From positions 52,266,001 to 52,330,000 of the forward strand of contig CM060731.1 in the NCBI GenBank assembly GCA_030704615.1: a stretch of 64,000 bases of DNA. Direction: 5' to 3'. The position numbers were made by a program, and so were the translations under genes. The stretch's first letter is position 1, and the number at the start of each line of letters is the position of its first letter. Below the pieces are notes generated by a model, which was not told the origin of the DNA, made no database searches, and saw nothing but the letters and a program-made list of their open reading frames with translations. This document shows positions 1-10,536 of this stretch, in pieces. This DNA comes from Takakia lepidozioides (taxonomy: Eukaryota; Streptophyta; Takakiopsida; Takakiales; Takakiaceae).

Positions 1-25
1 GGAATTCTTCGAAGAAGCTAAAAGC

Positions 26-1110
26 TTGTTCATCAAATACAGAGATGTATTTGCTTGGAGCTATGAGGATCTAAAAGGGATACCACCTGAAGTCTGTCAG
101 CATAAAATTGAACTGGAACCAGGGTCAGTGCCAATCAAGCAGGCGAGGTATAGAATGAATCCCAACTACGCACAGAAGGTTGGAGAAGAGATAAAGAAGT
201 TGGCTGAGGCTAAGTTTATATACCCAATAGAGTATACAACTTGGTTGTCACCCATTGTTATAGTTCCCAAGAAGAATGGCAAACTAAGAGTATGTGTGAA
301 CTATAAGAAGCTGAATGCTTGTACGAAGAAAGATCCTTTCCCTTTGCCATTCACAGAAGCAGTATTAGACACTGTGGCAGGCCATGAGATGTACTCATTC
401 ATGGATGGCTTCAGTGGTTATAATCAAGTGCAAGTGGCAGAAGAAGACCAAGGGAAAACAGCTTTCATCACAGACTGGGGGGCTTATGCATACAAAGTCA
501 TGCCCTTTGGACTTTGTAATGCACCAGCGACCTTTCAGAGAGTGATAAGTGAATCTTTTCAAGAGTATCTGGATGATTTCATGCAGGTGTTTTGGATGAT
601 TTCAGTGTGTACAGCTCTAAGAATGAGCACTTGCATAAATTGGAGTTATGCCTGGCCAGATGCAGGATGAGAGGTCTGGGCTTGAATCCAGAGAAGTGTA
701 CTTTCTGTGTGAACTCAGGGGTGCTTCTGGGACACATAGTGTGTAAGAAGGGACTTCTTGTGGATCCCAGGAAGACAGAGTCCATTAAAGTCTCTCCACC
801 ACCAGTGAATGTTAAGAGTTTAAGGAGATTCCTTGGGCAAACCAGTTATTACAGAAGATTTGTCAAAAGGTATGCACAAATAGCAGCACCATTGAGCAAG
901 CTTCTGAAGAAAGATGCAGTGTTTGCATGGACAGCTGAATGTCAACAGGCGTTTGAGGAACTTACACTGTCAGTAACAACTACACCTGTGCTGATTAACC
1001 CTCACTGGCATGTAGTATTTCATGTTCACTGCGATGCATCAGGAGAAGCATGGAGCGGTGTTAGCCCAGAATGTTACAGGGAATATAGATTCACCTGTGT
1101 ACTATGCTAG
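26..1110 (+). pseudogene. Reverse transcriptase and start of RNase H, frameshifted (copy 1)
   Basis: Reverse transcriptase of the gypsy element, which copies element RNA into DNA in the virus-like particle. The first frame (26 to about 590) carries the finger and palm blocks, with LRVCVNYKKLN, FMDGFSGYNQ and MPFGLCNAPATFQR. At about 589-592 one base is missing relative to copy 2 (GTGTTTTGG against GTGTTCTTGG), so the catalytic block LDDFSVYS is read only in the next frame (592-1,110). That frame continues through the thumb (GQTSYYRRFVKRYA) into RNase H. A second shift, two bases short relative to copy 2, occurs at about 1,047-1,053 inside HCDASGE, where the frame changes again. The product cannot be made as one protein without frameshifting, so this is a broken gene. 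Confidence 0.9.
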
Positions 1111-3325
1111 CCGGTTGATGAACAGTGCTGAGAGGAACTATAGCACAACGGAAAGAGAAGCATTGGCAATGATCTATGCAGTGAAGAAATTCAGGCATTA
1201 CCTATTGGGAAGAAAGTTTATGTTTTATGTGGATCACCAGGCTCTGATATATCTGGTGAACAAACCTTTGATAAGTGGAAGGATAGCGAGGTGGTTAATA
1301 ATCTTGCATGAGTTTGAGTTCGAGGTTATTTACAAGCCTGGCCGTTTGCATCTTGTGGCAGATCATTTGTCACGACTAACAACAGGAGAGGCCGCCACAG
1401 GAGTGGACGATCAGTTACCTGATGCGAGTTTATTTGTAATGGAGGTGCAAGGAAGTGCAGATGAATGGTTAGATTGGCAATGGCCAATCAGATACTACCT
1501 TGCTCATGGTCAGTGCCCACCTAGTTATGGTAAGGAGCAAAGGAAAAGAATTGCTATCAGAGCTTTACCTTATACTATGGTAGGAAGCAGAATGTATAAG
1601 TTAGGACCTGATGGAGTACTAAAACGATGCTTGTACCACCATGAAGTAAATAAAGTCTTGGAGGAAGTTCATAAAGGAGTGGCTGGAGGTCATTTTGGAG
1701 AAGAGACTACCAGTAGAAAGATACTACTCGCAGGATACTGGTGGCCTACGTTGTTCAAAGATGTACATGAGTATTGTCAGAAGTGTGATGAATGTCAGAG
1801 GCTAGGACCTTTGCAGAGATCTGGAAGAATGGCCTTGCATCCTACAATGCCTACGGAACCATTTCAGAAATGGGGACTAGACTTTGTTGGACCAATTAAT
1901 CCACCATCCAAGAATACACGAAACAGGTACATAATTACAGCCACTGATTATACTACAAAGTGGGTGGAAGCTAAAGCTTTGAGGGACAACACAGCCAAGT
2001 CCACAGCAAGGTTCCTGTACGAGAACATACTTACACGATTTGGATGTCCCTTAGAATTTATCAGTGATCAAGGAAGTCACTTCATGAATGAGACCATTGA
2101 GTTATTGACTAAAGAGTTTATGATTGTGCATAGAAAGAGTACAACATATTACCCACAGGGTAATGGACAGGCAGAGGCTACCAACAAAATACTATGTACT
2201 ATCTTGGCTAAGATAGTCAATGCAAACAGAACGGATTGGGATACAAAGCTGCTGACAGCTTTGTGGTCATACAGGACTTCATATAAAGTCACCACTAAGT
2301 ATACACCATTCCAATTAGTTTATGGTATGGAAGCCTTACTTCCAGTGGAATTCCTGTTACCTACCATGAGAACAGAGTGGGGAAAAAGAATGGAATTGCA
2401 AGACTCCATCAAGGTCAGGAAACATGAATTATACCATGTGGAAGAAGTACGTGCTGATGCAGCTGATAATATGACCAGAATTCAGATGAAGCGAAAGGAA
2501 CAGTTTGATAAAGGCAAATTAAAGACTTTTAAGACGGGGGATTTGGTTTTATGGTTGCAGAAGAAAGGAAAGATTCAAGCTTCTAAGCTTAAATCACCAT
2601 GGAAAGGACCTTATGTCATACAAAAGATGTATGATAACAACACAGCCATGTTACAAACCATTAACAAGGAAATGCTGGGAAGAGTCAATGCAAATAAGTT
2701 GAAGGGGTACAGTGGTATCCATGACAAACCCCTGCAACATGATTTGCATGTTGAACCGCAAGAGCAGTCACGGGCTGCACCAGTGTTACGAACGGAGTAT
2801 GGAACACTTGTCGCTAGGCCCAGTATATATGACCGGGGTGGGCAAAACAAACGTGACACAGCCTATCACAGCCCATCACGGCGTGACACAGCCTATCACA
2901 GCCCATCACGACGTGACACAGCCAACCACAGCCCAGCAAGGCGCACCACAGCCTATCACAGCCCATCACGGCGTGACACAGCCTATCACAGCCCATCACG
3001 ACGTGACACAGCCAACCACAGCCCAGCAAGGCGCACCACAGCCTATCACAGCCCATCACGGCGTGACACAGCCTATCACAGCCCATCACGACGTGACACA
3101 GCCAACCACAGCCCAGCAAGGCGCAACACAGCTTACCACAGCCCGTCACGACGTGACACAGCCTATCACAGCCCGTCACGACGTGACACAGCCAACCACA
3201 ACCAGCAAGGCGTGACACAGCCTATCACAACCTACCGCAGCGTGTCACAGCCTATCACAGCTTACCACAGTGCAACACAGCCTATCACAGCTCAAGACAG
3301 CCTACTAAAGTTACACGATCCATAG
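1022..3325 (+). pseudogene. RNase H-integrase part of pol (copy 1), with a repeat-encoded C-terminal tail
   Basis: Third reading frame of pol. After the shifted start it gives the gypsy RNase H (YSTTEREALAMIYAVKKFRHYL, then VDHQAL, later DHLSRL), the integrase H2C2 zinc-binding block (HH, then CQKCDECQ at about residues 257-264) and the DDE core (GLDFVGPINP; SDQGSHF; PQGNGQAEATNK). The integrase C-terminal part ends near DNA 2,800. From about 2,848 the frame runs through a 30-bp minisatellite that adds about 150 residues of HSPSRRDTA-type repeat before the stop at 3,325. The repeat period is a multiple of three, so the frame stays open. Integrase normally joins the DNA copy to the host chromosome. 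This domain looks intact, but upstream frameshifts uncouple it from the reverse transcriptase. Confidence 0.88.
2848..3300 (+). repeat. CACAGCC-type 30-bp minisatellite inside the end of pol
   Basis: About fifteen units built on CGTGACACAGCC with TATCACAGCC spacers, grouped in threes (a 90-bp higher-order unit, clearest at 2,880-3,130). The same CACAGCC core, less regular, recurs in the LTRs of copy 1 (about 7,695-8,090) and copy 2 (about 27,320-27,560). It is therefore a recurring property of this element family rather than a chance expansion. Confidence 0.9.
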
Positions 3326-3330
3326 AATCA

Positions 3331-4956
3331 GTGACAAGTGGACACATAAAAACTTCAGTAAAATGGCTGAAGGAAGAAGAAACGGAAATTAATTTAAAAA
3401 TAGACACGTGGAGGTCAGGGTGCGACACACAGCAGAGAATGAAGTGCAAGGACAGGTGTCAAAAAGAAAGAGGACAAGAACGGCCGTCAAAAGGGATGAA
3501 AGGCGGACCCATTAATGATTACGGAAAAAGGGAAACAGAACGAACGGCAAGTACAGAAAAGCCGAATTCATGTCGCATGTGTGATCCTAGTGGACTATCC
3601 AACAGGGAAAGTCCACTAAAGAAGATAAAAGTTAAAATCCAGTCACAGCGGCCACAGCCAATAGAAAACCAGAAAAATGATCAAGAAAATGGAGGGAAAT
3701 TGAGCGCAAGAGGCGGCGTCGTTCAGAGTAACGGGCGTCTCGACAGGACAGGCCATAAATGCTATAACTTGGAAACTATGGAGGAACTAACAGACATTAC
3801 GCTCGCAATATTACTTACGCAGTGGCAGAGACACGAAACGAAAGAGCAGAGCTTTTCTCTTGAACAATGCTTGCAAGCCCCGCAGGCTTACAAGAGGTTA
3901 CCCATAGCTTTCTGCGGCAACCATACGTTTCTGCTTTGTGCACTACAGGCACTCCTGCAGTTGTTACAGCCAAAGCAGTTCGGTGAGTCTAAGATGAAGA
4001 GAGTGAGAGGAATGGAGGAAATCAGGGTGAAGAGCACCACCATTCTGCAGAAACAAACGATGGCTACCCCACAGGCGACAAAGATACTGAAGGAGCTGAG
4101 ATTGGAAGGATTGCAAAGCAAGGATTGGACACTACACCATAGACAGTACATGTTACAATTTTTGCAGAACTTTGAGCCAAAGACAGGAACAACAACGGTG
4201 AAGGGAGTTGAATTAATGATTACTCCCCTATACCTCCAGCAATTGTTTCAATTGCCAGCAGGTCATGTGTATGTGGAAGAACACAGGGAAAGACTGCAAA
4301 TAGGGGATTTATTCCAAGAAGGGAGTTTCTTTAAAACTCAGGGTTATGCTTGTACCAAAGCTGTGTACCCAGGGTTAAAAGACATAAGCCAAGTATTGAA
4401 CGTTCTGATTGCCCTGAAACAGAACCAACAATATTTGAGCAAATCCTTCACAGAGGAAATCCTCAAAGGCTTGAAGGGACAAGAGGTACTATGGGCGGAC
4501 ATAATGTACAACGCACTGGTAGAGGAGATGAAAAGATTACAAAGTACTACCGCAAAATCTCCTATCATAGTGTCTGGCCCAATCATTGCTCAAATAATCC
4601 TTAGTTCGGGCATACTTAATGCACAAGAAAGGAAGGAAATGGGAGTGTTTGAGCCAGAAACAACTGCAATGGAAGAGCAAGGCTCTTCACACAGTGAGGG
4701 TGGACTAGCAGCACAACCAGAGACTAAGAGGCAGAGAAGGGGAAAGACTGTAGTGGCGGATCCACTGGCTTCACGGATTCCGCATGATAATGTTTTCATA
4801 ACCAGGAAGGGGCACAGCAGCACAAAAGAATGTTATTACTGGAAGCAGGACCTTCAGAGAGGGAGGAAGAAGTTACTTCTGCATCACAACCAACACAGCC
4901 ACTTGAACGACTTGTCACAAGGTCACAAGTTATCCATGCAGCTCAAACCGAAATAA
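3331..4956 (+). CDS. Additional retrotransposon ORF downstream of pol, N-terminal part (unknown function)
   Basis: A 541-codon frame on the pol strand, between integrase and 3' LTR. The first 140 residues are basic and low in complexity. About residues 150-450 look globular (LEGLQSKDWTLHHRQYMLQF, then a Leu/Gln-rich stretch, QLFQLPAGHVYVEE). The end is acidic and then basic, with KRQRRGK as a possible nuclear-localisation signal. I do not recognise the family. Plant Athila/Tat elements commonly carry extra ORFs here, some called env-like, but I see no signal peptide or membrane anchor. The intergenic stretch to 5,294 stays open in other frames with similar composition, so this ORF and the next were probably one longer ORF now split by small indels. 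Confidence 0.6.
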   Translation: MTSGHIKTSVKWLKEEETEINLKIDTWRSGCDTQQRMKCKDRCQKERGQERPSKGMKGGPINDYGKRETERTASTEKPNSCRMCDPSGLSNRESPLKKIKVKIQSQRPQPIENQKNDQENGGKLSARGGVVQSNGRLDRTGHKCYNLETMEELTDITLAILLTQWQRHETKEQSFSLEQCLQAPQAYKRLPIAFCGNHTFLLCALQALLQLLQPKQFGESKMKRVRGMEEIRVKSTTILQKQTMATPQATKILKELRLEGLQSKDWTLHHRQYMLQFLQNFEPKTGTTTVKGVELMITPLYLQQLFQLPAGHVYVEEHRERLQIGDLFQEGSFFKTQGYACTKAVYPGLKDISQVLNVLIALKQNQQYLSKSFTEEILKGLKGQEVLWADIMYNALVEEMKRLQSTTAKSPIIVSGPIIAQIILSSGILNAQERKEMGVFEPETTAMEEQGSSHSEGGLAAQPETKRQRRGKTVVADPLASRIPHDNVFITRKGHSSTKECYYWKQDLQRGRKKLLLHHNQHSHLNDLSQGHKLSMQLKPK

Positions 4957-5294
4957 TTGATTTGGAAAGTGAAGGATAGAGATTCCAACTACAGAGCAGA
5001 TAGTGGCAGAAATAGAGAAAGGGGACCTTCTCTATGAATATTCTGGTCTGGTAAAGGAGACAGAAATCCCAGAGGTGCAACAGTTGCCCAAAGGAAATCC
5101 TGAGGTGCATATAATGCACACACCTGTGTTGGAGGTACCACAGCAGAAGGCCATGACACTGTAGCACCGGTCATGAATGAAGTAGTTCAGGAAGAAAATC
5201 CGGTGGGACAATGGTCTGAATGGTTAGTGAGACATCATACTGTTGAAGATCGGGAGGAACAGCAGCAACCTCACCATGATGACCCTCAACAGGA
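4957..5294 (+). pseudogene. Frameshifted link between the two extra ORFs of copy 1
   Basis: No single open frame spans this stretch, but two segments read as plausible acidic, Gln/Glu-rich protein. One is about 4,978-5,164, ending at a TAG. The other, about 5,166-5,300, reads through VVQEENPVGQWSEW and a Gln/His-rich run. They lie in different frames and match the composition of the ORFs on each side, which suggests they are decayed coding sequence of one long ancestral ORF. Confidence 0.5.
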
Positions 5295-7535
5295 ATGCTG
5301 ATGAGTTCCATAGGCAGGACACTTAATTTGTTGGGGACTTATGTCAAAACCCATGTTCCAATTACCCAATTGACAGCCTTGAAAGAAGAACTCAGGAAGG
5401 AGTTTGAGGCTCGACTTGCCACTGAGTGTGCAAACAAGGTCGATGAAGAGGTCACTCTCAAGATGAAGCAGGACTTGGCCAATACAGAAATGGCTTTGCA
5501 ATTAGCCAAGCAACAATTGATTGAGGCAGGCCTCGCGCAAGACCAGTTGCACGAAGCACATAAGCAACAGCTATACCAAATGCAGGTGCAGCATGAAAGC
5601 AAGTTGCAAGAACTGAATGCACTACATACGGAGTTGCAAACAGTGCATAACAGGATGGCAATACAATGCGCTACAATTACAACTATGCTTGACCAATCAA
5701 CAAAAGAAATAAACAGTCAAGCGGAAAAATGTACGAAGGCAGAAGAAGAGAATGCGGAGCACATGAAGCTCATTGTCGATATGAAGAATACAATCTGTCG
5801 CAATGAAGATACTCTCAAGCAATACAGGCAGATGGAAGCTGAGAATGAGAAATACATCGTGGAGTTGCAACAAAACATCGTGGCCAATAGAAATGAAATC
5901 TCAATCAGTAACAAGGCTTCGAAAGAAGCCAATAATCTACTTGTTGCCTATGCGCAATTGGTTGAGCCACAGGCGAAGCGCATGAAGGATTTACAACAGC
6001 AGTTGGAATTGTATAAGCTAAGAGAGGAGCAAACTCTCAGGGGAACCACAAGCAGCTTGGTGGATAACAGCCTTATGCAGGTCTGGCTAGCACAAGGGCC
6101 AGTAGAAGGCAAAGCCCCACGGAAGCTCACCCAAAGCGAGATGAATGAGCTTAGACTGCAGGTGCAGAACATTGCCACAACTACTATAGACAATGTCTAT
6201 AGTAGGATAGCAGAGTTACAAGAGGATGTAGACGGACTCCAGACTCAAGTGGAAGACCTCACTTCAAACATCGACCAAAGAGTCTATATCCCTCGGGAAC
6301 AGCTAATGGCTTCTTATTTGAAAGCCAGAACTCTGGCTTTTCAGTCTTCACAGGAGGTGCAAGAGATGCCAATGGTACAGGAACCACTACCACCACCACC
6401 ACAACAGGTCAGTGTACCAGTAACTGAACCTGTGGTTACTACAACCACACCACAGCCACCACAGCCGGAGGTATGGGGCAATGCAGCTTTTAACCCACCT
6501 AAAACTCCAGCTGCCAGGGAGTACAGTAGGGCTATGATTATGCCCTTCAACCAAATTCCATTCATGTTGGATTTGGCTTGGAAAGAATTTAGTCCTCCGC
6601 AGTCATTCGCACATTACTACCAAATCATGCGTATTTGGCTGCCAGTGGCAACCAGGACTAAAGTTCTTCCAAACAATCGACATATTGAAGATCATCACTT
6701 TGCACAATACTGGCACGAGGCAGGTACAATGTTGAGGGAATTGGTTGCTTTCCAGGTTGTACATGGACTCATTTATACCAAGACCAAGGAGATAGCAAGT
6801 ATTGTCATGGGGTGCGGGCTATACTACGCTGCTTGTTTTCTGATACGTTACCACATTGAGCAACAAAAGATGCAAGCACGCTTTCAAAGTTACTCCAGTG
6901 GAGATCATTGGGTATTACCTTCGGTGCCACCTCATATGTACCTATATGACCCAAAAGTTATGATACAGAAGGATTCTCAAATTCGTTCATGGTTTCAAGC
7001 AGCCTGCAACAATTTGTCAACACAGAAATTCGGACTTGATGACATTTTCTATAAGGGACATATCGCATGGAAATACTTGCACGCGGCACCAGTAATTGGT
7101 ACCCCACTCATTTGGACAGACAAGGAGCTCAGTGTCTACACCAATTTTGCTGTTCAACGGTTGCACCAGGTTGTAAAATGCAAACTTCCAGACATGGTAG
7201 GACAGCATTGTATGCCCCAGATGATTCCACAAAAAGTTCGAAAATTAAAACACCTAAGAGGCGATGACGATTCTGATACAACTGGTTCTTCACAAAATTC
7301 TTTTGACATGGGAGAAGACTATACAATTCAGATGGAAGCGAAGAAACAAAGGGGATCTCCTCTGCCGGAAAGATTACCTCGATATCAGCCTCCAGAAGGC
7401 CTCACTTATCCAGGTAGTAATCAACCATCTCCATCAACCAGAGACAGACCTCGGGCTCGTACACACAGCCCACCACGAAACTCTCAACGTCAACAAAGTG
7501 ATCACTCACAAAGGTTTGCTACTCGAAAACAGTAA
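5295..7535 (+). CDS. Additional retrotransposon ORF, long coiled coil plus C-terminal domain (unknown function)
   Basis: A 746-codon frame ending 22 bases before the polypurine tract. Residues about 25-345 are strongly predicted coiled coil by eye: heptad-like Leu/Ile spacing and very high Glu, Gln, Lys and Ala. A proline-rich linker follows (residues about 365-395, PLPPPPQQ and TTTPQPPQP). Then comes a Trp/Tyr-rich globular domain (about 400-630, with FAHYYQIMRIWLPVATRTK and IYTKTKEIASIVMGCGLYYA) and a Ser/Arg/Pro-rich tail. I cannot name the C-terminal domain. The position fits the 3' extra ORF of Athila/Tat elements, and the coiled coil suggests a self-assembling structural protein. The chosen start is the first ATG of the frame; if the upstream link was once in frame, the true start lay further 5'. 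Confidence 0.6.
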   Translation: MLMSSIGRTLNLLGTYVKTHVPITQLTALKEELRKEFEARLATECANKVDEEVTLKMKQDLANTEMALQLAKQQLIEAGLAQDQLHEAHKQQLYQMQVQHESKLQELNALHTELQTVHNRMAIQCATITTMLDQSTKEINSQAEKCTKAEEENAEHMKLIVDMKNTICRNEDTLKQYRQMEAENEKYIVELQQNIVANRNEISISNKASKEANNLLVAYAQLVEPQAKRMKDLQQQLELYKLREEQTLRGTTSSLVDNSLMQVWLAQGPVEGKAPRKLTQSEMNELRLQVQNIATTTIDNVYSRIAELQEDVDGLQTQVEDLTSNIDQRVYIPREQLMASYLKARTLAFQSSQEVQEMPMVQEPLPPPPQQVSVPVTEPVVTTTTPQPPQPEVWGNAAFNPPKTPAAREYSRAMIMPFNQIPFMLDLAWKEFSPPQSFAHYYQIMRIWLPVATRTKVLPNNRHIEDHHFAQYWHEAGTMLRELVAFQVVHGLIYTKTKEIASIVMGCGLYYAACFLIRYHIEQQKMQARFQSYSSGDHWVLPSVPPHMYLYDPKVMIQKDSQIRSWFQAACNNLSTQKFGLDDIFYKGHIAWKYLHAAPVIGTPLIWTDKELSVYTNFAVQRLHQVVKCKLPDMVGQHCMPQMIPQKVRKLKHLRGDDDSDTTGSSQNSFDMGEDYTIQMEAKKQRGSPLPERLPRYQPPEGLTYPGSNQPSPSTRDRPRARTHSPPRNSQRQQSDHSQRFATRKQ

Positions 7536-7556
7536 ACCGTGAGGACACGGCTTTTT

Positions 7557-7573
7557 GAGGGGGGAAGGGGTAA
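7557..7573 (+). promoter_or_regulatory. Polypurine tract of copy 1
   Basis: A purine-only run, GAGGGGGGAAGGGGTAA apart from its single T, directly precedes the TGTTAG start of the 3' LTR. This is the expected primer site for plus-strand DNA synthesis. Confidence 0.85.
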
Positions 7574-8678
7574 TGTTAGAGGACTGTAGGGGACTTAGAC
7601 ACTTATACGGGATCTGTAGGGTACCCTTAATTTTTGCACAGACTGAGACAAACAGGAACCTTAGGGGTGACAGCAGAGCACTGTAGAAGGGGGTTACACA
7701 ACCCACACAGCCCACACAGCCGTCACAGCCGTCACAGCCCACACAGCCGACACAGCCCACACAGCCCACACAGCCCGACACAGCCGTCACAGCCCACACA
7801 GCCCACACAGCCGTCACAGCACAACACCCGTCACAGCCACACAGCCCACACAGTCACACACACACACAGCCCACACAGCCCGACACAGCCGTCACAGCCC
7901 ACACAGCCCACACAGCCGTCACAGCCAACACAGCCCGTCACAGTCGTCACAGCCCACACAGCCCACACAGCCCGTCACAGTCGTCACAGCAGACACAGCC
8001 CACACAGCCAGTCACAGCCCGGCATAGCCACACAGCCAGTCACAGCCCGACACAGCCAAACACAGCCAGTCACCGCTTGACACAGCTGTCACGATAATAG
8101 GGAATGAAGAGTAGGACAGGGAACGACTGTGGGGAACAACACCAGAGAAGGGAACATGTTAGTTCACATACGACGGTTAGAGAGGGAAACGGTTAGAACC
8201 GCGGATAGAAGGATAAAGGGAAGAACGGGGATTATGATGAGATCATTATTCGGGGAGGACTTGGGAGTCAGGCGGAAGCGGAGATCGGAGAGCACGATGA
8301 AGGAGGATTAGTAGATGCTTGTTAGATGCAAAGCCGTAGGGATATTGTAGAGGAGAATAGAGATACAATGGCTTCGGCCTGATACCTGATAAATCATAAT
8401 CTGATATTTATACGATACAATCACACTGTGTAGAGAGATCTGAGTGAAGCTGTGGATTGAATGGAGGAGTGAAGGAAACTAATACGTAATTATCAATGGT
8501 AAGGTAGCTAAGATGAATGCGAAAAGGGAAACAAATAGGAAACACCCCCATGATACACTAGCTGTAGGTCATGACTGATTGTTCTGCGCGGGCTGAGTAC
8601 TTAGAGATTTCCAACTCTTCTATCTTGGAGTTTCCGCCTCGGATAGCGAAGGGATGGGTGAGTAAAAGCCGCGCGACA
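7574..8678 (+). repeat. 3' LTR of copy 1 (TG...CA, about 1.1 kb)
   Basis: It begins TGTTAGAGGACTG and ends GCGCGACA. Both borders are fixed by comparison with the 5' LTR of copy 2 (26,680-27,683 on the other strand), which starts and ends the same way. From about 7,695 to 8,090 it contains a CACAGCC/CACACAGCC minisatellite, the main source of length difference from the copy 2 LTR. A TATA-like TATTTATA lies near 8,405. The last 108 bp open a reading frame starting at ATG 8,571 that, in copy 2, runs on through the primer-binding site. Confidence 0.9.
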
Positions 8679-9629
8679 GCTCTTGCACCCAGGCACACCT
8701 GCGAGGGCTTTCAATTTTGGAATGACACTTGTTATCTCGCGCAATTCGTCATCATCCAATAAGGGAGTTTGCACTGGCGGAGGAATCTCAGAAACATCCT
8801 CCAAGGACGAGTCCGAAAGAGTAACGAAGGTAGTGGATGTGCTCACCTCTTGTTTCACAGGAACTGTGCCCTTCTGTTGCACGACCGATGCTGCAGTGCC
8901 AGGGGTAACGACTGATCCTGCTGATTGTCTTCTCTCTTTTCCAAGGACACGGTATGTTCCTGGAAGGACTCTCCACTTCCTTCCACACTCGCCAACCAAG
9001 GGTTTCTCCAAGTGCCCAGAATCCAAATTCCCATCCTCGTCATACACCTCTTTCTGAACAAGCAGAGAACCCAACTCCAGCGGGAACACTGTAACCAGCT
9101 CATCCTCATGAACAACTGCATACCCATCGTCGTCTGCAGTGGCAGTCAGTGGAAGAGTACCTGCATTGGAATGGAATCGAGCGAGTGCATCTCGCTCCCT
9201 CGACATGTTTTCCAGCACTGAACGAAACTGCCGATGCAGAACGGAATCCCCGAACTGAGAGCCCGTAATTATCGAAAGTGGAAATACCACCAGCAAACTG
9301 AGGTCAACAAGGGTAGCACCAAACCCAAGGCTGCCGGCGATGCATGCCAAGGATGTAGGGATGACGTGCACATTCACCTCCCACCAACCAGAAAAACGGT
9401 TTTGAAAGACCAGAGCCACAAGAAGCCGTACTGTTTTTGGATGGAAAACAAACCCTGAAATTGACATGAAACCATCCATTATGAAATGACGGCAACAACC
9501 CTGGAGAGCAGTAAACAGGAAGATCCGATTGTAATGAGATTGTGTTGCGCCAGAATAGCACAGAACAAACACCGACACTTCAAGAGATACCTCGCACGAA
9601 TGTGTGCAACACATGGTCATATCCGACAC
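8679..9629 (-). pseudogene. Unknown ORF interrupted by the copy 1 LTR
   Basis: The minus-strand frame is open from 9,629 down to the LTR border and continues into LTR sequence, which is not its own. The better-looking part is from about 9,210 downward: an Asp/Glu-rich start, then a compact region with VYDEDGNLDSGHLEKPLVG and a W-x4-GTYRVLG block, then a Ser/Thr/acidic tail (FVTLSDSSLEDVSE, which resembles a SUMO-interaction motif by eye). I do not recognise the family. Its 3' part lies beyond the left end of copy 1, outside the window. It is divergently oriented to the ParB/methyltransferase-like gene and may belong to the same mobile element, but that is inference. Confidence 0.4.
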
Positions 9630-10148
9630 AATCCTTTATACCGAATGACCCCATGGGGACGGTCACGGCATAAAAAAAACCACAGGGCATGCAGCACAAC
9701 ACACGTGGATGCATATGTGAAGCATAACAATTATTGCGAATCTGGAAGAACTGCTCGGAATTGAAAAAGCACTACATTTCTACGGCGCATTCGAATTTGA
9801 AAGAAGGCAAGGAGGCCGCCATGTATTGGCAGGCGGCGAAGCACATCTGACATATATCGCAAATGCATGCAACGGATATTCTTTTTCTTCGGCGCTTTAT
9901 TAGCTGGGTAATACAAAGACGACAAAATGGATGAATTCCGTTCGCACACAATATCAACACCCGCATCCAAATACGGTTGACAACGTCCATTTTTATTTTT
10001 GTTACATGCGATACCAGAACTTGTTGCAAACGTCAAACTGGAGAGCTCCAGGGGCATCGTGGGGAGCCCTTGTTTCCAGCGGAGGAGAAAGAGAAGGAAG
10101 TCATTATACTTCACGAGTTCTAGAAACAGGAATAGAGCTAGATATAGA
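9630..10148. other. Spacer between divergent ORFs, no gene recognised
   Basis: About 520 bp between the start of the minus-strand ORF and the acidic plus-strand ORF. It could hold a divergent promoter, but I see no convincing TATA box or other site that I can defend. Confidence 0.3.
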
Positions 10149-10460
10149 ATGAGGATGGAAAGAGTGGAGGAAGAGGAAAAGGAGGAAGAAGAGGGAATAC
10201 AGGAAAGTGTGGCGATGGAGGAGCAGGAATCTGGAGAAGAACAACAACCCACCATAGTTCCAGGAACAGGCGAGGAGGACACTGCGTCTGAGGGAGAGAC
10301 AGACGACATGGAGGAAGATGTTGACACTGGCCTCACGGACGATCTGACCACGGGAAAGAGGAAGGGGGAGAGGCTCACCTACATAGTCGGCGAAGAGAGC
10401 AGCCCCAAACGGAAAGCGTCCCCGGCAACTGGGGAGTCTTCTCGAGTAGCTACGAAAAAG
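10149..10460 (+). CDS. Candidate first coding exon of the ParB/methyltransferase-like gene (acidic, NLS-like)
   Basis: From ATG 10,149 the frame encodes about 104 residues: a Glu-rich run (MERVEEEEKEEEEG), an acidic middle and a basic end (KRKGERL, SPKRKASP, VATKK) resembling a nuclear-localisation signal. An AAG|GTAAAA splice donor at 10,460/10,461 leaves phase 0. The acceptor at 15,964-15,965 (CTTGCAG) also enters the next coding exon in phase 0, giving a junction of similar Lys/Gly/Glu composition. If this is right, intron 1 is about 5.5 kb and contains the whole hairpin satellite. The alternative is that it is an unrelated small ORF; the frame also runs on to a stop near 10,520. Confidence 0.4.
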
Positions 10461-10536
10461 GTAAAATCCACACGACCCATATTTGTGAAGAATTCGGCTT
10501 TGAATGGCAGGTATTTGTGAAAGAAAGAACCATTGG

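Larger units (their letters stand above)
1..8678 (+). mobile_element. Ty3/gypsy LTR retrotransposon copy 1 (Athila/Tat-like), 5' part outside the window
   Basis: The window opens inside pol. In order it shows reverse transcriptase, RNase H, integrase, a CACAGCC-type minisatellite, two further ORFs, a polypurine tract and a 3' LTR. The 5' LTR, gag and protease lie upstream of base 1. Extra ORFs between integrase and 3' LTR, together with an FLDDFSVY-type catalytic block (compare FMDDFSVF in plant Athila elements), point to the Athila/Tat side of plant Ty3/gypsy. A close relative lies on the minus strand at 20,489-27,683. This copy is dead because pol is frameshifted twice. It is inserted in the minus-strand ORF that resumes at 8,679. 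Confidence 0.9.

Noticed and set aside
2712-3218. Plus- and minus-strand open frames of Thr/Gln/His or Cys/Gly repeats at the end of pol
   Set aside because: All are alternative readings of the 30-bp minisatellite.
7506-8080. Cys/Gly-rich and His/Ser-rich open frames in the LTR
   Set aside because: They are readings of the CACAGCC minisatellite.
9731-10378. 215-codon Ser-rich minus-strand frame
   Set aside because: It is mostly the complement of the acidic Glu-rich exon on the plus strand.
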